DNA from: an uncultured Clostridia bacterium | GTDB taxonomy: Bacteria; Bacillota; Clostridia; Christensenellales; Pumilibacteraceae | Assembly: GCA_947384195.1 (NCBI GenBank) | Contig: CANDGE010000005.1 | Coordinates: 1 to 42,791, forward strand | Direction: 5' to 3' | DNA length: 42,791 nt | Shown: positions 7,256 through 16,228 of the stretch, one piece after another | Position numbering within the stretch: the stretch's first letter is position 1 | How the letters are laid out: each line of letters starts with the position of its first letter | The notes under the pieces: model-generated | Seen by the model: the letters and a program-made list of their open reading frames with translations, nothing else | Database searches by the model: none | Told to the model about the DNA's origin: nothing | Program-made: the position numbers and the translations under genes

Positions 7256-9136
7256 ATGAAAAAGCGTTTACGCGGCGTCGCGGCAGTTGCGGCGTTATCG
7301 TTGATATGTTTGCCGCTTGCGGCGTGCGGTACGGGCGGTGCGTCTACCGACATCGTCGAGCACGGCAATCCCGCGCCGTCGGCGGTAGTAGGCAACGGCG
7401 GTCGTGACTTGACCGAAGGCGGTTCGACGACTGTCGAAACGGTCGATCAAGACGTAGTATTGCCCGCCGCGGACGAAACCGAACCCGTATTGCCGAACGT
7501 CGATCCCGATCCGTCCGAACCTACGGACGGCGGCGACGAATGGAGCAAGGTCTACGACAACGCGTATTTGTGGGACGGCGATCTCGTTAAAGCGGGATGG
7601 GCGGACACCGATACGAATAAAGCGGCGCGCCCCGATACATACGTAGTCAACGACGAAACGAGAACGATATCCATTTGCGATGCGTCGGCTTTCGCGTTTT
7701 TCGCGCATCAGTCCAATCTGCCCGAAAACAACGGGTTTAAAGACTACACCGTAGTGCTCGATTGCGATATCGATCTCGGCGGCGACGACAATACCTGGAT
7801 CCCCGTCGGATTTATTTCGCGCAAGCAGTCTGCTACCGAAAACGCCGACGGGCATACGATAATGTTCAAAGGCACGTTCGACGGCAACGGGCATACTATA
7901 TATAATTTCTCGTCGAAAGGCTTTTACGACAATATAGTTTACAAGGCGGGCGCGTTTTACATAAACGTTTCGGAAACGTTGGATATCCCTTTTTCGGTCG
8001 ATCATGATGCCGATAATGATCTTGACGAATATGTTTACGGTTTGTTCGGCAGCGTCGGCAACGCGACGTTCAAAAACTTTAATATAGTCGACGTCAAGAT
8101 CGACTTGACAGAAAAATCGGTAGACGGTCACGAAATACTCACCGATTGCGTGGGTGCGATAGTCGGATTTGCGGCGGGCGATCTTACATTAACGGGTTGC
8201 GTCGCAGGCTCGCCCGAAGTCGACGCCGTGCAAGCCGAAACGGACTATATACGTCATACGTCGACAACGGGCGGCTTGGTAGGCAGATGCTATGCGGGCA
8301 AGCTCGACGGCAAGCCTTTTGCGGGTAGTTCTTTGCCCAAAATCGCCGGCGGAAAAACAGTCGCGGCGGGATACAGATTAGGCGCGGTGCGAATGACCGA
8401 CTGCGTCAATCATATCGATCTCGGTTCGGACGGAGAAGGCGAGAAAAAGGCGGGCATACTCGGTTATATAGTCAATCAAAGCGAGTTTACGTTTGATAAT
8501 TGCAAAAATCACGGCAATATTTACGGCGCGCTCTACGCGGGCGGAATGCTCAGCTATTGGCAGACCGACGGGTCGGCGGAACGCTACGAAGACGCGCCCG
8601 ATCAAAAAATTAACCATTCGTACGTGTTCGATGGTTGCGTCAATTACGGCAATATCACGTCGAAGGTCGTAAATTCGGGATCGAACTCGCTTGTCGGCGG
8701 CATAGTCGGCGGAGTCAACGATTGGATCGCCGCGGGATCGTATGATAAGAACGTCGGATTTTACGATTGCGCCAATTACGGCGATGTAGCGGTTTTTCAG
8801 CCGTCATATGTCGGCGGCATCATCGGATCGTTGCAGGTCTACGCCCACACCGACGACGCAGCGGACTCGGTATTTCGTACCGAGCTCAACGGCATATTCA
8901 ATTACGGCGACGTGGTGGGATACGACGGCGACGGTTCCGCGGACACAGCCGTCGGCGGTGTGATAGGCAGGCTCAATCTTAATAACGTTACGGGCGAGCG
9001 CGCGTCGAACGTATTGTTCGCATGCGGGAATTGCGGAGCCGTTACGGGGAAAAACTCGGGCGGTTGTATAGGCGGCGTTGCCGCGCTCGACGGTTATACG
9101 GTCAAATATCTAATCAACGCTTACAAAGCCGATTAA
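7256..9136 (+). CDS. GLUG-repeat surface lipoprotein
   Basis: A 626-residue lipoprotein. Signal peptide residues 1-23 end in a lipobox LAAC, so Cys24 should be lipidated and the protein anchored to the outer face of the membrane. A low-complexity Pro/Asp/Glu linker (about 25-100) follows, then a beta-helix-like region with GTFDGNGHTIYNF, LFGSVGNATFKNF, CVGAIVGFAAG, TTGGLVGRCY, VGGIVGGV, VGGIIGSL and VGGVIGRL: the GLUG-type rungs found in secreted adhesins and IgA-protease-like proteins. Asp/Gly/Asn-rich turns and the repeated CxNYG signature (about every 50 residues) support a right-handed beta-helix. The start has AAGGAGG 5 nt upstream. The next gene follows after 15 nt. The ligand is unknown. 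Confidence 0.85.
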   Translation: MKKRLRGVAAVAALSLICLPLAACGTGGASTDIVEHGNPAPSAVVGNGGRDLTEGGSTTVETVDQDVVLPAADETEPVLPNVDPDPSEPTDGGDEWSKVYDNAYLWDGDLVKAGWADTDTNKAARPDTYVVNDETRTISICDASAFAFFAHQSNLPENNGFKDYTVVLDCDIDLGGDDNTWIPVGFISRKQSATENADGHTIMFKGTFDGNGHTIYNFSSKGFYDNIVYKAGAFYINVSETLDIPFSVDHDADNDLDEYVYGLFGSVGNATFKNFNIVDVKIDLTEKSVDGHEILTDCVGAIVGFAAGDLTLTGCVAGSPEVDAVQAETDYIRHTSTTGGLVGRCYAGKLDGKPFAGSSLPKIAGGKTVAAGYRLGAVRMTDCVNHIDLGSDGEGEKKAGILGYIVNQSEFTFDNCKNHGNIYGALYAGGMLSYWQTDGSAERYEDAPDQKINHSYVFDGCVNYGNITSKVVNSGSNSLVGGIVGGVNDWIAAGSYDKNVGFYDCANYGDVAVFQPSYVGGIIGSLQVYAHTDDAADSVFRTELNGIFNYGDVVGYDGDGSADTAVGGVIGRLNLNNVTGERASNVLFACGNCGAVTGKNSGGCIGGVAALDGYTVKYLINAYKAD

Positions 9137-9151
9137 ACGAAGGTGAACAGA

Positions 9152-12100
9152 ATGAAAAGCACAACAAAGGCAAGAATAAGCATTGCGGCGGTCATCGCGT
9201 TTTTGATCGCGTTTGCGTGCGCGCTCGTTTTCGCCGTACCCGCGTCGAAAGCCGAAACGTCCGAATTGCAAAAAGCAACGCTTACATACTCCGACGCGGC
9301 GCAAACGGTCGTTACGGGCATAGACGGCAATGCAGAGAATTTCGACGCCGAGCAGGCTTTCGAGATCGTTGTTCCCGCCAATGTCGTAAGGATCGGCAAT
9401 GCGGCGTTCGCGGGCAATAAAAAGCTTGTCAAGCTGTCGTTCGAGAACGGCGCGGCTATCGAAGAGATAGGCGATTTCGCTTTCGGCGATACGGGCTTGA
9501 CTAAGGTCGCTTTTCCCGACGGTTTGAAAAAAATCGGCGCCGGGGCGTTCGGCGGCAACAAGACTCTTGCAAGAGTCGAACTCCCCGCGACGCTGGAAAG
9601 CGTCGGTCAACGCGCGTTCGGCAACACGCCGGCGCTCACTACCGTTTTGCTTTCGGACAATGCTCAAACGGTGTACGGCGAAGCCGCGTTCGATAAGAGC
9701 GCGTATCTTATAGCGCGCGATCGCGTCGGTTATGAAAAGTTAAAAGCCGCGCCGTCGCTTGCGGGCTTGGCGGATAGTCTCACTTACGAGGTAACTATCG
9801 AGTACAATTACCGCGGAAAAGAGCTCGACACCGAAAAACGTTTGTACGGCAAAGCGTATAACGTTGTTTTGCAGGACGGCGTTTGGATAGTCAACGACAG
9901 CGTTACGCTCGGTCCCGCGGCTATGAAAAACGCTCAGTGGTACGGCAAAGCGGACGGTACCGGCGACGTGTTGCAGGTTTCCGACGTCAGTGCGATGCTT
10001 TGCGACAAGGATTTCGACGGCGAAAAGATAACTCTGTACTCGTTCGATAACGGCGGCGACAAAGTGTTTGTCGCGCGTAAAGATCTTGCTTACGACGGAA
10101 AATCCTATTCCATGACCGAGCTCAATTCGTTGCTGTTTTCGGCGAGCGATATGATCACGCCGAATATGACCGTAACGATCGAAAGCTACACTACCGCGGA
10201 CGGCGATGCGGTCGAAAAGTCCGACCCCGCTTTCCCGACTGCGGTGAGCAATGCGGGCAAATACGGCATGAAGCTTATCGACGGCGTAACCGAATACGAG
10301 TTCGATATAGACATAGCGCGTAAGGTCATAGATCTCGGCGATTATACCAATAATCTTTCGTGGAAGCTTACCAACGTCGGCGGAACGAGCACGGCGTCCG
10401 AATTGCGCAATCAGGCGGGCGTTACGTTGTATGTTTACACCGCAGCGGCAGACGGGGCGGAGTACCCGTCGCGTACCGTGCTTTCCGACAGCGATATAGC
10501 CGAGCTCGGACTCAACGAGCAGTATGAAACGCGGTTCGTTCGCTATTCCGTGGTGCGTTACCGCGGCGAGAACGTCATGGTCACGGTCGGCATTACCGGC
10601 GGTATGGCGGGCGTTGCGTACACTACCGAATACCGCGGCGGAAACAGCGCGAGCGCGATCGGTTCGTACAAGGCGAGCGCGACGGTGACGGCTAACGATA
10701 ATTTTACTCTTACGCTCGCGGGCGCGCCCGTAGACGGCGCGGCGCGCGGCATAACGATAAACGTCGCGACGGACGGACGTTCGGCTACCGTCGATAAGGT
10801 GTGGTACGTTGTCGACGTGGGCAACTGGACGATCTCCGATAACGGCGACGAATATACCATAGCCGACCGCGTTTACGGCGATACGCTCGCCGTCATGCCG
10901 CCGCGCATAATGTACGGCGACGTGCATGAGGTCGATTACGGCGCTGTGATAGACCCCGTAACGCTTACGCTTATTCGCAACGGCGATACCATTATAGGCA
11001 ACGAAACGTTTACGCGCGCGCGGTTTGCGTATTATATAAACGACGCGATGCCCGCGGGCGATTACGAACTGCGTATAACCGCAAAGGAAGTGACCACCGT
11101 CGAGTACGATGCGGACGACGCGACTCAATCCAATCCGCATAATATTTGGCACTCGGGCTTTACCGAGTCCGTAAGATTTACGGTAGAAAAGAAAGCTATG
11201 CCTGCGCTCGTGACCGACAAGGTGGACAGAGTGATATCGGGCAAGACGTTTACTTACGTATGGGACGGAACTTCGCATTACTACGACGACGAAGCCGCGG
11301 CGGACGTCGACGGCGCGCTCGATTCGACGGCGTCGTTCAGCCGTGCGGGTACCGTTTGGGCGCTCGAACAATACGACGAGCTGTTCGGCGGGTTCGAGAT
11401 AATGTTCAACCTGTCGCGTATGCAGAACGACAGATATTATACGGCGGAGACCATGCCCGTCGCGCTTGCCGATCCCGATAAATACACGGTGTTCTATAAG
11501 GTGAGCGCGCCTAACTATTACGATTCGATCGAAAGGCTTGCCGAAGGCGTCTCGCGTACCGATTATTACTTTGAGGTCATAAACGTCAGATCGGTGGATA
11601 TCCCCGTATTGCGCGACAAGACGTATGACGGAACGTCGCTCACTGCCGATATAGACGATACGCTGTTGTATACCGTCACGTCCAATATAGGCGGGGTAAA
11701 CGTCGGCGAGTACGACGTGACCGTCACGCTCCGTCAGCCCGATTATTATATGTGGGCGGGACAAACCGTTACCGATAAAACGGCGTCCGTCGTCGTCAAG
11801 TTCGGCATCGTCGCCGCAAATAATCGCTGGGAAGTCGAGCCCGTCGTTTCGTTCTGGGTGGAGGGCGATTACGATAAGACCGAAAACGCGGTGCTCGGCG
11901 CGGCGCGCTACGGTACGACTGTCATAGTCATTACCGACAGCGACGACAACATTATTTACGACTCGTCCAAAGGCATCAACAAGCTCGACGGCGCGGCGGC
12001 GGGGGTTTACAGACTTTCCGCAACGGTGGAAGCATCGGTCAATTACGACGCATTGACGTTCTCTACGTTCGTGCACGTGTTTGAAAAGCCCGGACTGCCG

Positions 12101-12679
12101 TGGTGGGCGATACTGCTCATAGTCGTCGGTGTGCTCATGATAGTCGCGCTCGTATTGTTGATACTTTATAAGAAAGGCGTGTTCCGCTTGCTTACGGGCA
12201 AGCTCGTGCTCGCCATACGCACGAAAGCGACCGTGGACGCTACGATCGCGGCTGTGCGCGCAAGCAAGGTCGCGGCGGCGTCGGAAGCGTCGCGCGCCCA
12301 AGCCGAAGCGCGCGAAAAGGCGGAAGAACGCGCCATGGCGCGCAAGCTCGCCGCCGAAGCCGAGGCGAAAAAATCCGCGGCGGAAAAAGCCGAGGAACTC
12401 GAAGCCAAGGCGCAAGCCGAAGTCGAGCGTGCGGATAAGATAAAAGCCAAAGCCGAGGAAATGCAGGCGCGTGCTGTCGCCTTGAAAGAGAGTGCCGCGG
12501 CGCAAGAGAACGCGGCGGACGCCGCAAGCGATCAAGCGTCCGTTGCCGACGTTACGGAAAAACCCAAGGCGGAAACGCCCCGAAAAAAATCTTCGGGCAA
12601 GAAAAAAGCGGCAACGGCAGACGCCCCCGCCGACGGCGTTACCGAGCCCCAAACAAGTGATACCCCGACCGAGCAATAA
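9152..12679 (+). CDS. BspA-type LRR surface protein with one membrane span and a coiled-coil cytoplasmic tail
   Basis: A 1175-residue protein. An N-terminal signal peptide ends in an AxA-type site (VPASKAE). Residues about 55-200 hold BspA-type (LRR_5) repeats such as VVRIGNAAFAGNKKL and LKKIGAGAFGGNKTL. A long Asp/Tyr/Val-rich beta-domain region runs to about residue 975; YDGTSLTADI and similar strands suggest Ig-like or MBG-like modules. A single membrane helix follows (about 983-1008, WWAILLIVVGVLMIVALVLL) with basic stop-transfer residues. The last 165 residues are Ala/Glu/Lys-rich coiled coil, ending in a Lys/Pro/Thr-rich tail. That is a type I topology, unlike LPXTG anchoring. ATG at 9152 has AAGGTG 6 nt upstream; a GTG at 9143 is in frame but overlaps that site. 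Function unknown. Confidence 0.82.
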   Translation: MKSTTKARISIAAVIAFLIAFACALVFAVPASKAETSELQKATLTYSDAAQTVVTGIDGNAENFDAEQAFEIVVPANVVRIGNAAFAGNKKLVKLSFENGAAIEEIGDFAFGDTGLTKVAFPDGLKKIGAGAFGGNKTLARVELPATLESVGQRAFGNTPALTTVLLSDNAQTVYGEAAFDKSAYLIARDRVGYEKLKAAPSLAGLADSLTYEVTIEYNYRGKELDTEKRLYGKAYNVVLQDGVWIVNDSVTLGPAAMKNAQWYGKADGTGDVLQVSDVSAMLCDKDFDGEKITLYSFDNGGDKVFVARKDLAYDGKSYSMTELNSLLFSASDMITPNMTVTIESYTTADGDAVEKSDPAFPTAVSNAGKYGMKLIDGVTEYEFDIDIARKVIDLGDYTNNLSWKLTNVGGTSTASELRNQAGVTLYVYTAAADGAEYPSRTVLSDSDIAELGLNEQYETRFVRYSVVRYRGENVMVTVGITGGMAGVAYTTEYRGGNSASAIGSYKASATVTANDNFTLTLAGAPVDGAARGITINVATDGRSATVDKVWYVVDVGNWTISDNGDEYTIADRVYGDTLAVMPPRIMYGDVHEVDYGAVIDPVTLTLIRNGDTIIGNETFTRARFAYYINDAMPAGDYELRITAKEVTTVEYDADDATQSNPHNIWHSGFTESVRFTVEKKAMPALVTDKVDRVISGKTFTYVWDGTSHYYDDEAAADVDGALDSTASFSRAGTVWALEQYDELFGGFEIMFNLSRMQNDRYYTAETMPVALADPDKYTVFYKVSAPNYYDSIERLAEGVSRTDYYFEVINVRSVDIPVLRDKTYDGTSLTADIDDTLLYTVTSNIGGVNVGEYDVTVTLRQPDYYMWAGQTVTDKTASVVVKFGIVAANNRWEVEPVVSFWVEGDYDKTENAVLGAARYGTTVIVITDSDDNIIYDSSKGINKLDGAAAGVYRLSATVEASVNYDALTFSTFVHVFEKPGLPWWAILLIVVGVLMIVALVLLILYKKGVFRLLTGKLVLAIRTKATVDATIAAVRASKVAAASEASRAQAEAREKAEERAMARKLAAEAEAKKSAAEKAEELEAKAQAEVERADKIKAKAEEMQARAVALKESAAAQENAADAASDQASVADVTEKPKAETPRKKSSGKKKAATADAPADGVTEPQTSDTPTEQ

Positions 12680-12716
12680 CGCGTCGGACAACAAATAACT
12701 ACAAGGAGATATGATC

Positions 12717-12944
12717 ATGTCTGTTAAAAAGGAATTGGCAAAGGAGATCCGCATTCTCGAAGAAGAGATAAAAGTGCTCGAGATCAAGCGTTCGCGCTCG
12801 CAAGCCGCGCTCATCGAGTCGCTTATAAGCCGTCAACAGCCCGACGAATCGGAAATGCAGTTCTTCCGCACGTTCACCGCGGATATAGACGTAAAGCGCG
12901 AACGTATGCTCGCGCTCATGGAACAGCTCGAAAAGCTTGTATAA
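12717..12944 (+). CDS. Small coiled-coil protein
   Basis: A 75-residue charged protein dominated by heptads (KELAKEIRILEEEIKVLEIK at the N-terminus, KRERMLALMEQLEKLV at the end) with a short break near the middle (RQQPDESE), suggesting a helical hairpin. No signal peptide, no family recognised. It is the last gene of the operon, 37 nt after the type I surface protein whose cytoplasmic tail is also coiled coil, so a direct partner role is an attractive but untested inference. ATG 12717 is chosen because AAGGAG at 12703-12708 is 8 nt away; an ATG at 12711 is only 2 nt from that site. Confidence 0.78.
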   Translation: MSVKKELAKEIRILEEEIKVLEIKRSRSQAALIESLISRQQPDESEMQFFRTFTADIDVKRERMLALMEQLEKLV

Positions 12945-12951
12945 AAAATTC

Positions 12952-12987
12952 GACCGCCCCGATATTCGTCGTGGGCGGTCTTGTTTT
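12952..12987 (+). terminator. Terminator of the surface operon
   Basis: Stem GACCGCCC (12952-12959) with GGGCGGTC (12973-12980) and a TTGTTTT tail. Confidence 0.88.
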
Positions 12988-13226
12988 GAACCGAATATCG
13001 GATAATATATACTGTCGGCATAAATATAGAAGATAACGTAAAAACAATGCCGAATATAAACGCCGCAGTAAGCCCGAGCTTATTATTCCGCTATCATGCT
13101 CAATGTAATTATATGATCGCGGCAGCCGATGGCGGAAGCGTTTACGCAGACGCGCAAGCGGTTTTATATTGTGTGTGCCGACCTGTATTATGTACGTTTC
13201 GATACGTATTCTGTCGTGTATTAGAT
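12988..13226. other. Intergenic stretch without a convincing gene
   Basis: About 240 bases between the operon terminator and the TetR promoter. Short open frames exist on both strands but lack ribosome binding sites and recognisable protein character. A -10-like ATAATATATACT lies near 13000-13012. I see nothing else that I can support. Confidence 0.5.
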
Positions 13227-13255
13227 TTGACATATGTCGAAAAATATAGTACAAT
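13227..13255 (+). promoter_or_regulatory. Promoter of the TetR gene with an overlapping palindrome
   Basis: TTGACA (13227-13232), 17-nt spacer, TACAAT (13250-13255). The perfect 10-bp palindrome GACATATGTC (13229-13238) overlaps the -35 box and could be a site for autoregulation, since TetR proteins usually bind such dyads. The leader is about 95 nt. Confidence 0.8.
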
Positions 13256-13356
13256 AGCAGTGGTCGTTGTTTTATGTCGACCGTTCGACCGTTTCCGCAT
13301 ATCGGCGTAATCAGTGCGGGGATCGGTCGTGTTATTTTTCCCAAGGAGCCTTGACT

Positions 13357-13938
13357 ATGGAAGAGCCCCGCAGACCCGACCGCAGGGTATTAAGAACAAA
13401 ACGCGCGATACGTAACGCTTTTATAAAGCTGTTGTCGCAAAAAGATCTCAACGACATTTCCGTGAAGGATATTGCCGACGCCGCCGACGTGGACAGGAAA
13501 ACGGTTTACAATTATTACAGCGGCGTGTACGAGATCCGCAACGAAGTGGAAAACGAGATAATCGGACTTTTGGAAAGCGCCGTCAAGGAGCTTGACGTCA
13601 AAAATAGTATCGACAATCCGTTAAAGCTGTTTGAAACATTGACCGATATAATCAATTCCAATATCGAGCTGTACGGGCATTTATTCAAGATAGACGCCAA
13701 TTCGTATATTATCCGCAAGGTCAATAAGGTTTTGCGCGATAAGGTTTGCGACGGGCTAAAAGCCGCATCGCTCGACGATTGCGACTACGAGCTGTGCGCC
13801 GATTTCGTTACTTCGGGAATGCTGTCCGTTTATCAAAACTGGTTCGACTCGGGTTGCGTAAAACCGCTCGAACAGTTGTCCAAGGAAGCGGGCAAGCTCG
13901 TTATCGACGGCTTGCATAGTTTTAAGGCGAGCGTTTGA
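13357..13938 (+). CDS. TetR/AcrR family transcriptional regulator
   Basis: A 193-residue DNA-binding regulator. The N-terminal helix-turn-helix spans about residues 15-62: RTKRAIRNAFIKLL, then ISVKDIADAADVDRKTVYNYY, the classic TetR recognition helix. The C-terminal part is all-helical and resembles the TetR_C_8 (DhaS-like) ligand domain, including the late FVTSGMLSVYQNWF segment. AAGGAG lies 9 nt before the ATG. It has its own promoter, and a terminator lies about 100 nt downstream, so it is monocistronic. No efflux pump or other obvious target is adjacent; the ligand and regulon are unknown. Confidence 0.9.
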   Translation: MEEPRRPDRRVLRTKRAIRNAFIKLLSQKDLNDISVKDIADAADVDRKTVYNYYSGVYEIRNEVENEIIGLLESAVKELDVKNSIDNPLKLFETLTDIINSNIELYGHLFKIDANSYIIRKVNKVLRDKVCDGLKAASLDDCDYELCADFVTSGMLSVYQNWFDSGCVKPLEQLSKEAGKLVIDGLHSFKASV

Positions 13939-14034
13939 CTTATGTAATTTGCGCGACGGCTGTTTCGCATAACACTTTATGCGATATGGCGTTTTACCGT
14001 TTAGTCTGGCGCGACGGATATACCTTATGCACGA

Positions 14035-14074
14035 AAAAGCGTTGCGGCGATAAGCGGAGTCGCGACGCTTTTAT
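14035..14074 (+). terminator. Terminator downstream of the TetR gene
   Basis: AAAAGCGTTGCG (14035-14046) pairs with CGCGACGCTTTT (14061-14072), 12 bp with one wobble, ending in T-rich sequence. The 160 bases between it and the next ATG contain only the palindrome at 14088-14103 and the helicase promoter. Confidence 0.8.
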
Positions 14075-14087
14075 ATTGCCCGCGCAT

Positions 14088-14103
14088 ATGCGCAAATGCG
14101 CAT
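14088..14103. repeat. Palindrome built from TGCGCA units
   Basis: ATGCGCA-AA-TGCGCAT, a perfect 7-bp inverted repeat. It is the same TGCGCA-2-TGCGCA arrangement as at 20605-20618, and CATATGCGCATATG at 428-441 contains a single copy of the core. All three are intergenic. Confidence 0.55.
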
Positions 14104-14198
14104 GAATGGTATTATGTATACTTTTGTGCATATTTGTGCGCGTTAGTTTGGCGTTTGGCGGTATATCGCGCAAGTTTGTCGCGCGTATCGGAAAATGC

Positions 14199-14227
14199 TT
14201 GACGAGCGGCGGTATAGGGTCTATAAT
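14199..14227 (+). promoter_or_regulatory. Promoter of the HelD-like gene, leaderless geometry
   Basis: TTGACG (14199-14204), 17-nt spacer, TATAAT (14222-14227). The ATG at 14235 lies 7 nt past the -10 box, so no leader is expected. Confidence 0.85.
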
Positions 14228-14234
14228 TATATTT

Positions 14235-16067
14235 ATGAATTTTTCCGAAAGCGACAATTTCAATGCCGAGAGCATAGCGGAAGAAGCGGAGCATCTGCGG
14301 CGCACGCTGGAAATGATGCGCGAGCAGATAGATCTGCTCGAAAACGACGGGTTTGCATATCGCACCGTCGATATTTACGACGAGAACGACGTCGAAGAGT
14401 ACCGCACGGACAAGTTTCGCCACGACGCGCGCAAGCGCGATATCGAGATACTCAAACGCTCGCTCGGCACGCCGTATTTTGCGCGTATGCGACTGAGACC
14501 GATAGGTTTGCGCTCCGATAAATACGACGCGCCGTCGCTCACGCGCGCGCGGACGCTGTCCGACTACGAAGGGTATTTGGGCGACGATGCGGACGTTTAC
14601 GTAGGCGCCAACGTCATCATTTATAAGGAAAAGATAATTATTTTTTCGCATAATTCTCCGCTCGGCAATAAGGTGTACGAGCGGTTTGAAAACGGCAAGC
14701 TCGAATACGGCGGTTATGAGTACGAGGTCGTTTTCAGGCGTAAGTTCGACATACGCGACGGCAAGCTCGAAGCGGTTTTTCAGGACTATTCAAAGGATGC
14801 GGGCGGAGTCGTGTACGATAAATTTCTCGCGCACATGCTCGAAGTCAAGCGCGGCGACAAACGTCTCACCGATATCATACCGACCATACAAGCCAATCAG
14901 AACGCCGTCATTATCCGTCCCGCCGACGAAAATTGCGTCGTCGCGGGTTGTGCGGGCTGCGGCAAGACGATGTTGCTGTTACAGCGTTTGGAATATTTGA
15001 GCTTCAACAAAAAGATCGAGCTCGCCGATACGGTGATAATCGCGCCCGGGCAACGGTATATCGAGCATATACAGCCCGTCGTCGACGATCTCATGATAAA
15101 TGCCGCGCGGCGCATGACCATGCCCGAGCTGTATCGCGAGCTTATACTGTCTTTGCGCGGTATAAAAGGCGCGGCGAAAAAAGCGCTTACGGACGGCGTG
15201 CCGACAGGCGACGAAGCGCTTTCCGATGCGACCGTAAAAAAGTGTTACGGTACGGATATTAAGCGCAAGCTGATAACCGCGCTCGGATCGGTAAAACAGA
15301 GCTACAAACAACGCTTGGCGGCATACCGCGTCGCGCTCGACGCATACGAGCGCGAGCTCGCTTGGTCGCGCGGTTCGTATGTGACGACCGACGTCAAAAA
15401 GCCGAAAGCGCCCGTCGTGTCGGTCGATCTGCAAAAGTTCGGGTTTTTGCCCGATCTCGGTACGGCGCTCACAAAGTGCAAGCTGTATCTTTTGCTTACC
15501 GCGTACTGCTATATACTCGGCAAGCCCGATTTTTCGTGCGCGCTGTTCATCGACGAGGGGCAGGACTATTTTTTGAACGAATACAAACTGCTTGCCGAGT
15601 GCACCAAGGCGGTCGTTAATATTTACGGCGATACCAATCAGCAGCTCGTAGAGTCGCGGGGGATATGCGACTTTTACAAGCTCGACGCACTGTGGGACAT
15701 CAAGCACTATGCGCTTAACGAAAACTACCGCAACGCGCGCGAAATAACGGAATACGTTAACGACTTGCTCGGTATGTCCGTCACTTCGCTCGGCTTGGAG
15801 GGCGGCACGGTGGAGCGGACGGATCTCGAGAGCTTGCCCGAACTTTTGAGTGCGGTAGGCGACGACCGCGTCGCTGTGATCTATCCTTCGTCGGACGTTG
15901 CGCTCGGCGATCGGCTAAAAGCGTTTGTTCCGCCCGAAATGCTCTATACCGTTGCGCAGAGCAAGGGCATGGAATACGAGCGAGTTTATGCTTGCGGGCG
16001 TATGAGCGATACCGAAAAGTACGTCGCGTATACGCGCGCGCTCGCAAAACTCTACATTTGTGAATAA
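14235..16067 (+). CDS. Compact HelD-like superfamily 1 helicase
   Basis: A 610-residue UvrD-fold ATPase. An N-terminal antiparallel coiled coil (about residues 5-35, EEAEHLRRTLEMMREQIDLL) followed by LGTPYFARMRLRP is characteristic of HelD, the RNA polymerase-recycling motor that levers stalled polymerase off DNA. Walker A is AGCAGCGKT (K244), Walker B LFIDEGQD (D440, E441), followed by YGDTNQQ (motif III), ALNENYRNAREI (motif IV), SKGMEYERVY (motif V) and VAYTRALAKLYI (motif VI). It is shorter than B. subtilis HelD (774 residues), so parts of the accessory domains are missing or reduced. The ATG at 14235 coincides with the predicted transcription start. A role in transcription recycling is inferred from family similarity. 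Confidence 0.85.
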   Translation: MNFSESDNFNAESIAEEAEHLRRTLEMMREQIDLLENDGFAYRTVDIYDENDVEEYRTDKFRHDARKRDIEILKRSLGTPYFARMRLRPIGLRSDKYDAPSLTRARTLSDYEGYLGDDADVYVGANVIIYKEKIIIFSHNSPLGNKVYERFENGKLEYGGYEYEVVFRRKFDIRDGKLEAVFQDYSKDAGGVVYDKFLAHMLEVKRGDKRLTDIIPTIQANQNAVIIRPADENCVVAGCAGCGKTMLLLQRLEYLSFNKKIELADTVIIAPGQRYIEHIQPVVDDLMINAARRMTMPELYRELILSLRGIKGAAKKALTDGVPTGDEALSDATVKKCYGTDIKRKLITALGSVKQSYKQRLAAYRVALDAYERELAWSRGSYVTTDVKKPKAPVVSVDLQKFGFLPDLGTALTKCKLYLLLTAYCYILGKPDFSCALFIDEGQDYFLNEYKLLAECTKAVVNIYGDTNQQLVESRGICDFYKLDALWDIKHYALNENYRNAREITEYVNDLLGMSVTSLGLEGGTVERTDLESLPELLSAVGDDRVAVIYPSSDVALGDRLKAFVPPEMLYTVAQSKGMEYERVYACGRMSDTEKYVAYTRALAKLYICE

Positions 16068-16228
16068 TATCTGTGGAATTATACGCAAAAGTTTAAAGTA
16101 ATGTACACAAAGCGGACATCATATAATCAATTTATCGGGATATAATTATATTGTAAACTACCGAAAACCGACGTGTGCGAGCATTGCGACGCTTTGCGCG
16201 ACGGTTTTGCGAATCGGAGGGCGGTACT

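Noticed and set aside
9740..12814. A 1024-codon open frame on the minus strand opposite the BspA-type surface gene
   Set aside because: It is rich in Arg, His and Val without domains, and arises because the real gene on the plus strand rarely uses TTA, CTA and TCA codons. No ribosome binding site or promoter fits it.
13047..13310. An 87-codon open frame upstream of the TetR gene
   Set aside because: It overlaps the TetR promoter and leader, lacks a ribosome binding site, and has no sensible protein pattern.
13278..13339. Possible transcription attenuator in the TetR leader (two CGACCG units, one CGGTCG, then a T-run)
   Set aside because: The stem is only 6 bp with a long loop; not enough to claim regulation.
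14106..14234. N-terminal extension of the HelD-like gene to an upstream ATG
   Set aside because: The extension lies upstream of and across the promoter; its hydrophobic translation is not typical for HelD proteins.
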